Shown here one piece after another: positions 56,400 to 64,000 of a DNA stretch of 64,000 nucleotides. This stretch comes from Chloroflexi bacterium TSY (GTDB taxonomy: Bacteria > Chloroflexota > Anaerolineae > Caldilineales > Caldilineaceae), in assembly GCA_019217005.1 (NCBI GenBank), contig JAHBNG010000029.1:1-64000 (forward strand). Reading direction: 5' to 3'. Within the stretch, counting starts at the first letter, position 1, and each line of letters begins with the position of its first letter. The notes beneath the pieces are model-generated. The model saw only the letters and a list, made by a program, of their open reading frames with translations. It had not been told where the DNA came from and did no database searches. The position numbers were made by a program, and so were the translations under genes.

Positions 56400-57845
56400 A
56401 TGCCAGAGCAGGATATCCGTCACGAAGCTATGCGCATCGGAGGGGAAAAAGTCTATACCGATGCCGTTGTCGAGGTTGAGTACCCGCGCACCGGCGCGGT
56501 GATTGCCACAGTGCCGGCCGGTACCGCGGAACATGCCCGCCGTGCCTTTGAGATTGCCGCCTATCAGCCCAAGCTGACCCGCTATGAACGCCAGCAGATC
56601 CTCTTCCGTACGGCCGAACTGATCCGCGAACGGCGGGAAGAGATCGCCCACTGGCTGACGCTTGAACTGGGTATCTGTAAGCAGCATTCGCTCTATGAAA
56701 CCGGCCGCTCCTATGATGTCTTCACGCTGGCAGGCCAGCTTGCCATTCAGGATGATGGGCAGATTTTTTCGTGCGATCTGACGCCGCATGGCAAGAGTCG
56801 CAAGATCTTCACCAAACGCGAACCGGTCCGCTCCATTTCCGCAATTACTCCGTTCAACCACCCGCTGAATATGGTGGCCCATAAAGTCGCTCCGGCGATT
56901 GCCACCAATAATTGCATGGTGTGCAAGCCGACCGAACTGACCCCATTAACCGCCATCGCGCTGGCCGACATTCTGTATGAGGCTGGCCTGCCCCATGAGA
57001 TGTTCCAGATTGTCACCGGCTGGCCCCAGGATATTGGCGACGAAATGGTCACCAATCCGAACATTGACATCGTTACCTTCACCGGCGGCGTTCCGGTCGG
57101 CAAAATGATCGCTGAAAAAGCTGGCTACAAGCGTACCGCGCTAGAACTGGGAGGGAATTCCCCGCTGATCATTCTCAATGATCTGAGCGGTGAAGATCTC
57201 GACAAGGCCGCGACCATTGCGGTGGCCGGTGCGACCGGCAATTCGGGGCAGCGCTGCACCGCGGTTAAACGCATTCTGATTCAGGAGAGCATTGCAGACG
57301 CAATTGTTCCGCTGATCTTCGAAAAGGCCAAGGCCATTCGCTTTGGCGATCCCATGGACCCAGAGACCCAGCTTGGCTGTGTGATTAGCGCCAAGGCGGC
57401 CGAATTGTTTGAAAACCGTGTCTTCGACGCTGAAAAGCAGGGCGCGAAAATTCTCTATCACCCCGGCCGTGATGGCGCGCTGCTGCCGCCGATTGTGGTC
57501 GATCACGTTCCCCATAACTGCGAGTTGGTGATGGAGGAGACCTTTGGTCCGGTGGTGCCGCTCGTGCGCGTACCCGATGATGACGCGGCGGTGATGGCAA
57601 TTTCGAACGGCACCCAGTTCGGTCTCTCCTCGGGTGTCTGCACCAATGATCTGATCCGTGCCACCAATTTTATAGAAGGACTCAATGTCGGTACGGTGAA
57701 TATCTGGGAGCAGCCAGGCTATCGTATTGAGATGTCGCCCTTTGGCGGCATCAAGGACTCGGGCAATGGCGTCAAGGAAGGTGTGCTGGAAGCAATGAAG
57801 TTTTTTACCAATGTGAAAACCTATTCGCTGCCCTGGCCAGTTTAG
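56400..57845 (+). CDS. phnY: Phosphonoacetaldehyde dehydrogenase
   Basis: A 481-residue aldehyde dehydrogenase. The catalytic Cys296 is in [10 protein letters not shown], the general base E259 in ALELGGNSP, and N153 in TPFNHPLNM. Overall it matches PhnY, which oxidises phosphonoacetaldehyde to phosphonoacetate with NAD+, the substrate of PhnA upstream. The last residues [13 protein letters not shown] are characteristic. AGGA stands 8 bases before the ATG at 56400; an ORF start at 56364 lies in element D and is rejected. It is 25 bp from that element, so transcription from phnA may be altered. No PhnW-type transaminase is visible. Confidence 0.9.
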   Translation: MPEQDIRHEAMRIGGEKVYTDAVVEVEYPRTGAVIATVPAGTAEHARRAFEIAAYQPKLTRYERQQILFRTAELIRERREEIAHWLTLELGICKQHSLYETGRSYDVFTLAGQLAIQDDGQIFSCDLTPHGKSRKIFTKREPVRSISAITPFNHPLNMVAHKVAPAIATNNCMVCKPTELTPLTAIALADILYEAGLPHEMFQIVTGWPQDIGDEMVTNPNIDIVTFTGGVPVGKMIAEKAGYKRTALELGGNSPLIILNDLSGEDLDKAATIAVAGATGNSGQRCTAVKRILIQESIADAIVPLIFEKAKAIRFGDPMDPETQLGCVISAKAAELFENRVFDAEKQGAKILYHPGRDGALLPPIVVDHVPHNCELVMEETFGPVVPLVRVPDDDAAVMAISNGTQFGLSSGVCTNDLIRATNFIEGLNVGTVNIWEQPGYRIEMSPFGGIKDSGNGVKEGVLEAMKFFTNVKTYSLPWPV

Positions 57846-57872
57846 GAGCACGAAAGAGGTTGAGCTTAGATC

Positions 57873-59078
57873 ATGTTGATCACTCAAGTTACCTGTAAAC
57901 CGGTCCGTATTCCACTGACTCACTTTTTCTACAATTCGGAAGGGGCCGGAACCAAACGCGAATGGGGTGGCAAGCTGAGTCGTGTATCGCCGAAGCGGCC
58001 GTCGCCCATATTGGAATACCTGCTGGTCTTTATTGAAACAGATGTGGGACTGAGCGGTATTGGTGAAGCACCGGCGGATATTGGTTTCTTCGGACAAACC
58101 CTGGAAGCCATCTATTTTGCCATCAATGATTATCTTGGTCCGCAGCTTGTGGGTAAAGATCCTGGTGAGATTCAAACCCTGCTTGATCTTATCGATTATC
58201 GAGAAAACAGCTCGGCTAAATCCGAAATTGACCTGGCGCTGCACGACCTTGTGGCCAAGGCTCAGAACCAAAGCGTATACGAATTTCTCGGTGGCCGCAA
58301 GCTTGATCGCATTGCTGTGGCCGTTGAGATTGCGGGCGGATCGCCTGAGGATATGGCCAATGAATGTTTGAAATACATGGAAAAAGGCGTTCGGGCATTT
58401 AAACCAAAAATCGGTGGTGATCCGAAAAAAGATGCGGATCGTCTGCGCGCCATCCGCGATGCTGTCGGACCATATGTTTCTCTGCGGGCCGATGCCAATC
58501 GCGGTTACTCCGTGGACGAAGCCATCGAACTGTGCCGACTTGCGGAAACCTATGATGTTGGCCTGGAGCTTTTGGAGCAACCGGTTGATTATTGGGATTT
58601 GCCAGGCATGGCCGCAGTTCATCGTGCGGTGAACATTCCGATTGAAGCCGATGAGAGCTGCTTCAGCTATCATGACGCCGAGGCAATTGTGCGGGCCGAA
58701 GCAGCTGATGTATTGAATATCAAAATTGCCAAAGCCGGTGGCCTGTTAAATTCCATGAAGATTGCTGCGATTGCAGAAGCTGCCGGATTAACCTGCGTGC
58801 TTGGTACAGCCTTTGGAATCGGGCCGAAGATTGCTGCAAAATTGCATTTGGCGTCGGCCATTGGGATGCAGGACGCCGTTGAATTTACTGAACTGGGTCT
58901 GCATGGTCCCATGCTGATCGGCTCAGACGATGAGCGGCTTTCGTTGCCACTTGATGCTGATGGCTGCCTGCCTGTTCCCGATGGGCTGGGACTTGGCATC
59001 ACCTTGGATTCCCAACAGGTTGATGCTTATTTCACAGAGATTCCGGATATTTTGGCCATTCCAGAAAATCAACTATAG
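57873..59078 (+). CDS. Muconate cycloisomerase-like enolase-superfamily protein
   Basis: A 401-residue enolase-superfamily enzyme of the MLE/dipeptide-epimerase subgroup. The barrel-strand residues are K177-x-K179 (AFKPKIGG), D207 (RADANRGY), E235 (LLEQPVD), D260 (IEADES) and K284 (NIKIAKAGG), a full acid/base and Mg2+ set. It starts 27 bp after phnY and likely belongs to the same operon, so it may prepare or finish a phosphonate or related carboxylate substrate. It is not closely related to the enzyme at 28869. The exact reaction is unknown. Confidence 0.87.
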   Translation: MLITQVTCKPVRIPLTHFFYNSEGAGTKREWGGKLSRVSPKRPSPILEYLLVFIETDVGLSGIGEAPADIGFFGQTLEAIYFAINDYLGPQLVGKDPGEIQTLLDLIDYRENSSAKSEIDLALHDLVAKAQNQSVYEFLGGRKLDRIAVAVEIAGGSPEDMANECLKYMEKGVRAFKPKIGGDPKKDADRLRAIRDAVGPYVSLRADANRGYSVDEAIELCRLAETYDVGLELLEQPVDYWDLPGMAAVHRAVNIPIEADESCFSYHDAEAIVRAEAADVLNIKIAKAGGLLNSMKIAAIAEAAGLTCVLGTAFGIGPKIAAKLHLASAIGMQDAVEFTELGLHGPMLIGSDDERLSLPLDADGCLPVPDGLGLGITLDSQQVDAYFTEIPDILAIPENQL

Positions 59079-59175
59079 GCGAGACTCGTCGTGCGTGGTG
59101 CGTATTGCGTGAACGAGTCGAGAATCTGATTCTTCATATGTATAGTTATTTTTCTGGATTCGCCATAATCGCTCA

Positions 59176-62016
59176 ATGTCTACACCAATTCTAGCGACTA
59201 AACTTTATATTCCTCCACATCGACCCAACATTGTCCGCCGCCCTCGCCTGATCGAGCGGCTGAACGAGGGTTTACGTCAAAATCAAGGGATTGGACGTAA
59301 ACTGACCCTCATCTCTGCCCCCGCTGGCTTTGGTAAAACCACGCTAGTCAGCGAATGGCTCACTGCGCCTGGGGGGTTCCTGGAGCAATCTGTCGGCTGG
59401 CTGTCATTGGACGAGGGCGATAATGATCCCACCCGCTTTCTGGCTTACCTCGTCGCGGCTTTACAGACGCTTGTCCTGAGCGAAGTCGAAGGGATTGCGG
59501 CTCGACAGTCCTCTGTCGGCAATATTGGCGAAGGGGTATTGGCGATGCTCCACTCGCCTCAGCCACCACCTATCGAATCGATTTTGACAGCCTTGCTCAA
59601 TGAAATCACCGCGATCCCGGACGATTTTATCCTTGTCCTTGACGACTACCACGTACTTGATGCCCAACCAGTTGACAAGGCCCTCACCTTTCTGCTCGAG
59701 TATCTGCCCCCACAGCTGCACCTGGTAATCACCACCCGAGAGGATCCAGATCTACCCCTGGCTCGGTACCGCGTCCGGGGCCAATTGACCGAACTGCGGG
59801 CCACTGACTTGCGTTTTACTCCCGCCGAAGCCGCCGCATTTCTCAACCAGGTGATGGGCCTCAACCTCTCGGCGGAAGACATCGCCGCCCTGGAAACCCG
59901 CACCGAAGGCTGGATAGCTGGCCTGCAAATGGCCGCCCTTGCTTTGCAAGGCATTTCTATGCAGGGCATTTCTATACAGGGCCATCAAGATGCCACCAGC
60001 TTCATCCAATCTTTCAGCGGCAGCCACCATTTCGTGCTGGATTATTTGATTGAAGAAGTTCTGCAACAGCAGTCCGAAAACGTGCAGACTTTCCTGCTGC
60101 ATACGTCTATCCTCAACCAATTGACCGACTCTTTGTGCGATGCCGTCTGTTCCGCCGGAGCAGCCACGGGCCTGGTCAACGGCCAGACAACCCTGGGATT
60201 GCTGGAACGCGCCAATCTGTTCATCGTTCCGCTAGACACTGAGCGTCGCTGGTATCGTTATCACCATCTTTTTGCCGATCTGTTACGTCAGCGTTTGCTC
60301 CAAACCCAACCAGAACAACTGCCAACTCTGCACCGCAGGGCCAGCGAGTGGTACGAGCAACAAGGATTCGTCGATGAGGCCATAGAACATGCGCTGCGCG
60401 GCGACAATTTCGAACAGGCCGCGATCTTGATTGAGGATCAATTTGATGATAACTATGAGCGCAATGACCAGATTTTATTGCAGCGTTGGCTGGCTGAAAT
60501 GCCAGAAGAACTTGTACTCTCTAGACCACATCTCTGTATCCTTCACGCCTGGAACCTGTTTTCGTTCGGCCAACTGGATTCAGCGGATCGGAGTCTCCTG
60601 GCTGCTGAAAAGATGCTTGACCCTAACACAGATCAAACGGTTGATTCCTCCCTAGATAAGAATCAACTGTCTGACACCAACAGGATGAAACTTTTAGGCA
60701 GGATCGCTGGCATTCGATCCTTTTTAGTTTCTTACCGCGGAGATCCAGCAGAGGCTATTCGATATGCGCTTCAGGCGCTTGAGTATCTACCCGAGCAAGA
60801 ACTGGGGTGGCGCAGCGCTGCTTTAATTACCTTAGGCGATGCTTATGCCACTAACGGTCAAATGGCAGCCGCGCACAAGGCCCAGTCAGATGCGTTGGTG
60901 ACAAGCAAATCATCAGGTGACATTTACGCTCTCATGATCGTCAATTTAAGTTTGGCCGAAGCATTGAGACAACAAGGTAAGTTGCAGCAGGTCATCGAAA
61001 GCTGCGAGCGCCAGTTGAAACGGGCAGACGAAAGTGCAATTTCAGAATCGGCGCTTGTTGGTTGGTTATTCGGGATATGGGGCGAGGTTCTGGCCGAATT
61101 AAATCATCTGGATAGGGCAATAGATCAGGCGAAAAAAGGCGTAAAACTAACTGCACGTGGCAAGGATGTGATGTATATCGCCTTAAGCAACCTTTATCTG
61201 GTGAGAGTTCTATTTTCCAGCGGCGACATAACTGGTGCCGAAGATGTCATCCAATCGATGGAGAATGCCATTCGCGAATACGACCTGCCTCATAAAATCT
61301 CGCTCCAGTTATCAACCTGGCAAGTACGGATATGGCTGGCACACGGTAAACTAGAGGTCGCCGCTCAATGGGCTGCAGAGCGGGAGTTGGATCCTGATGG
61401 AGAACTTACGTATCTGTACGAAACGGAGTATATCGTGTTTGCCCGTATCCTGATTGCTCAAGGGCGGTTGGATGAAGCAGCCAGGTTGTTGCAGCGCTTG
61501 CTCGAGGCAGCAGAAGCGGGGGGACGTACATCGAGAGGCATCGAGATTCTTTTGCTGCAAACGTTGGCTGCTCAATCCGGCGGTGATACTGCCCGGGCGA
61601 TGTCCACACTGGAGCAAGCCCTTACCTTGGCCGAGCCAGGCGGCTTCATCCGTATTTTCGTGGATGAGGGACCGTCAATGGCTCGCCTGCTCTATGAAGC
61701 CCTCTCTCGTGGGATTGCTCCAGATTATGTTCACCGGTTGTTGGGGGCATTCCCCATAGCCGAACCGGAGCAAATGGATTCATCGAAACCTTGAATTCCG
61801 GAATCTGAATGGATTGAGCCTCTAAGCGAGCGAGAAACTGAAGTGCTCCAACTCATCGCCGAGGGGCTAACCAATCGGGAAATCGCGAACAAGCTTTACC
61901 TCTCACTGAACACAGTCAAGGTTCACACCCGCAATATCTACGCTAAACTCGGTGCCCACCATCGAGCGGGTGCAGTTGCCAAGGCTAGGGCCTTGGGAAT
62001 CTTGCATCCCAACTAA
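59176..62016 (+). pseudogene. MalT-like ATP-dependent LuxR-family regulator, HTH separated by an in-frame stop
   Basis: A large transcriptional activator. The N-terminus STPILATKLYIPPHRPN, Walker A in SAPAGFGKTTLV (~48-59) and Walker B-like FILVLDDYHVLDA (~155) define the MalT-type STAND ATPase. A WHTH region and long TPR-like helical repeats follow to residue 872. TGA at 61792-61794 ends that frame, but the same frame continues at 61801 with LSERETEVLQLIAEGLTNRE and VKVHTRNIYAKLGAHHRAG to TAA at 62014-62016. This is the complete LuxR HTH. A single nonsense codon therefore uncouples sensor and DNA-binding domains. It is not obvious which gene it controls. Confidence 0.85.
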
Positions 62017-62202
62017 TTGCCTTGACAGAACCTCTTTCTTAGCCTCAGCCTCGGCCTTAGCCTTTTTCTTGTTCCCCTTCCAAATATGTAAATAACCCTC
62101 TGAATAATACCTGAGGGGTATGACACTAATACCACCTTGCCGCTATATTGTCGGTGTAAGATGTGAGCAACCTGAGGCTTCTCACATCAGCAATTCATCA
62201 TA
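62017..62202. other. Spacer with a hairpin
   Basis: GATGTGAG and its complement CTCACATC (about 62159-62188) enclose a 14 base loop between the regulator and the next element. No T-run follows. Otherwise no gene is seen. Confidence 0.45.
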
Positions 62203-63759
62203 TAAATTACTCGATAGTTGTGAAATGAAGGTTTTCCAATTTTGACAAAAGAGACAAAAGTCATCTCAATAGATTGCATCAAGAAAAAAGTGCAGAAAAG
62301 GAGCCATCAAGATGCAATTGCCGATAGTAAATGTAGCGCCACTGGTCAAGGAGCATAGCGAAACCTTTCGTTCAGTATTTGCCAATCGTAAACAGTTTCG
62401 CCACTTTGAAAACTATCTGACGGGTCTGATGGTCTTGGACAACAAAAGCATGGCAAATATTGCCCGTTGCATTCTAGATAGTGCAGATAAGACGAATGTA
62501 TCACGGTATCTGAGTGAAGCTCCTTGGCGAGCCGAAAACTCAATGATGAGCGTATAGGTTACATGAAGTCAGAGACAGCACAATACCAACGTTCAGAGTC
62601 AGAATCGGTATTAGCGATTGACGATACACTATGTGAACATGTGGAAGTCTGTTCGAGTATATCGACACCCACTACAATCATAGCAATGGTCAGCATCCAC
62701 TGGCTCATAACTTAGTCACAAGTCACTATGTCAGTGGCGCTATCCGTTTTCCGGTCGATGCAAGTATCTACCGACGGTACGAAGAGTTTACCGACTGGGA
62801 AGCATTTGTGGAAAAACATTTCCCAGTGACCGAGATTCCCAAGAAAAAGAAAGAACGAACCGCTTTTCATAAACGAGTGGATAGCCACCTATTAACTGAC
62901 CCGCCTTTCGAGAGCGAGACGAAGCGTTTAAGACCAAGATAACCATTGCCAGGAACTGGTTGAAAAGCTGTTGAACGAACCTTATCTTTGGTTGGGCTCT
63001 TCGATGGTTGGTATCTCGCTCCAGATTTTCTAGCTGTACTCGATCGTCTGAATAAAGATTGGATCAGCATCTTGAAGTGCAATCGCAATCTGGAGACAAA
63101 TAGTTTTCGTTTGCGGGATGAAGATGGTCAGCCGATAACTTTCGAGGGGCCACATATTAAAGTCAAAGAGTTGGTCCCCTACATCCCCCAGAATGCCTAC
63201 AAGCCTGTCACCATTGATGGTCGTACTTACTACACCTTTACATGACTGTGCGTATCCCTTCTATCGGCAAGGTACGCATCGTGATTAGTTTTGATAATCC
63301 TGAATTGCAAGACAATTATGCCGTTTTAGTGACCAATCGCACCGACTGTAATGCCAAACGCATTCTCTCGATTTACCTGCTTCGTTGGCCTATCGAGACG
63401 GTTTATCAGGATGGTAAACAACTGCTTGGTCTTGATGAATATTGCATGCGAACTGCCCACGCCTTTCAAAAACATTGGTCTCTGGTCTTCGTGGCTTATT
63501 CTCTCTTGCACCTTGATTGTTTGGGACCATCATTGGCTAAAACTCAATTCTCGCCCAGCAAATCCCTTGGTGAGGCTACCCGGCAGCAAACTCAGTCACT
63601 GATTCAAGATCTCATCTTGACGGCTCATGATGCCTTGAATGACGGACAGGAGATTGCGGAGGTCTTCGCTACCCTTTTCGCCAAACGGCAGGTCTGCTCT
63701 GCTTAATTTGACTTTGTCAAATCTGGCACCTGCTCAAAATACAACTATCGAGTAAATTA
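62203..63759 (+). mobile_element. IS701-like insertion sequence (about 1.56 kb)
   Basis: The ends TAAATTACTCGATAGTTGT and the complement of ACAACTATCGAGTAAATTA form an inverted repeat with 17 of 19 matching. It encodes one transposase gene. A target duplication could not be confirmed. Confidence 0.75.
62312..63706 (+). pseudogene. IS701/IS4-like transposase, frameshifted
   Basis: Starts MQLPIVNVAPLVKEHSETFR with FENYLTGLMVLDNKSMANIA and NVSRYLSEAPW, then VLAIDDTLCEHVG (first Asp). It continues WLGLFDGWYLAPDFL (second Asp) and RILSIYLLRWPIETVYQDG (third acidic residue, W-P-I-E) with KQLLGLDEY. The pieces lie in at least four frames, with breaks near 62515, 62645, 62935 and 63243. The protein would be ~460 residues when repaired. 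Confidence 0.82.
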
Positions 63760-63776
63760 CAGCGGAGGTTATCAAA

Positions 63777-64000
63777 ATGACAAACAAGCAGACAATACTG
63801 ATTGCTGGAGCAACCGGATCCATTGGGGGAGGGGCTGCGGTTGCGCTGGCCAAACGTGGCGCTAACGTTGTATTACTCGGGCGTAAGCTCGAAACATTGG
63901 AAGCCAGGTCGGAGTCGATCCGTGTCACACTATCAGACGCACAGATCAATGAGCAGGATATGGACATTGCCACGCTAGTCATTGACTTCTCTGATATGGA
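63777..64000 (+). CDS. Short-chain dehydrogenase, partial at window end
   Basis: ATG at 63777 after GGAGG. The protein begins MTNKQTILIAGATGSIGGGA and continues ALAKRGANVVLLGRKLETLE, the Rossmann start of an SDR (A-G-A-T-G-x-I-G-G-G). It continues beyond the window. It begins only 18 bp after the IS701-like right end, so that element may supply or disrupt its promoter. Confidence 0.75.
   Translation, partial: MTNKQTILIAGATGSIGGGAAVALAKRGANVVLLGRKLETLEARSESIRVTLSDAQINEQDMDIATLVIDFSDM

Noticed and set aside
57141..58673. 510-codon minus-strand frame across phnY and the enolase-family gene
   Set aside because: It spans two genes with complete active-site motifs on the plus strand and has low-complexity, non-protein-like composition. 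Treated as a shadow.

Overview
The window looks like an accessory region of a Chloroflexota genome, probably Anaerolineae or Caldilineae. The reasons are a MalT-like LuxR ATPase regulator of a type common there, a WD40 repeat tail typical of NB-ARC/WD40 proteins, and a diet of phytanoyl-CoA-dioxygenase, enolase-superfamily, TIM-barrel epimerase, sialidase-like and class III aminotransferase genes. This taxonomic call is inference; no rRNA or tRNA gene was found. Genes lie on both strands in short blocks.

Layout. 0-10.9 kb: a broken sugar ABC permease, an AAC(3)-type acetyltransferase, a PIN toxin/antitoxin pair, LtrA plus a UBP zinc finger, several gene shards, an MDR dehydrogenase, a methyltransferase and an MFS transporter. 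11-27.7 kb is dominated by mobile DNA: two IS110-type transposase genes, two copies of a 1.5 kb DDE insertion sequence, miniature elements, a wrecked MORC/GHKL ATPase, and intact islands (alpha/beta hydrolase, PhyH dioxygenase, metallophosphoesterase, TIM-barrel epimerase). 27.9-34.8 kb is a tight catabolic run: 2-hydroxyacid dehydrogenase, enolase-superfamily enzyme, phosphodiesterase, GSA-like aminotransferase and a dimethylglycine/sarcosine dehydrogenase-like protein. 35-42.8 kb repeats parts of this block in degraded form and adds transporters, an EEP hydrolase, a second GSA-like aminotransferase and an aldo-keto reductase. 43.5-53 kb holds a methyltransferase, a membrane dipeptidase gene split by an IS630-type element, a serine beta-lactamase-like hydrolase, a large GH95/DUF5703-like glycosidase, a second PIN-like gene and an SDR. 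53-59.1 kb has a broken two-domain tyrosine recombinase and a phosphonoacetate hydrolase (phnA) / phosphonoacetaldehyde dehydrogenase (phnY) / enolase-superfamily cluster. 59.2-64 kb has a MalT-like regulator cut off from its HTH by a stop codon, an IS701-like element and the start of an SDR.

The most striking structural signal is a set of at least four kinds of non-coding miniature elements with terminal inverted repeats: A, 215 bp, two identical inverted copies; B, 155 bp, three copies; C, 104 bp, two identical copies; D, 90 bp, one copy sharing the ends of B. Several have exact target duplications, and removing them restores host reading frames, so the order of insertions can be read. Many genes carry single-base frameshifts; some may be assembly errors and that alternative is stated where it matters.

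The intact genes suggest scavenging of organic substrates: phosphonates, methylated amines, sugar acids and glycans. No CRISPR array or complete defence system was seen; the only defence-like gene is the disrupted MORC-type ATPase.
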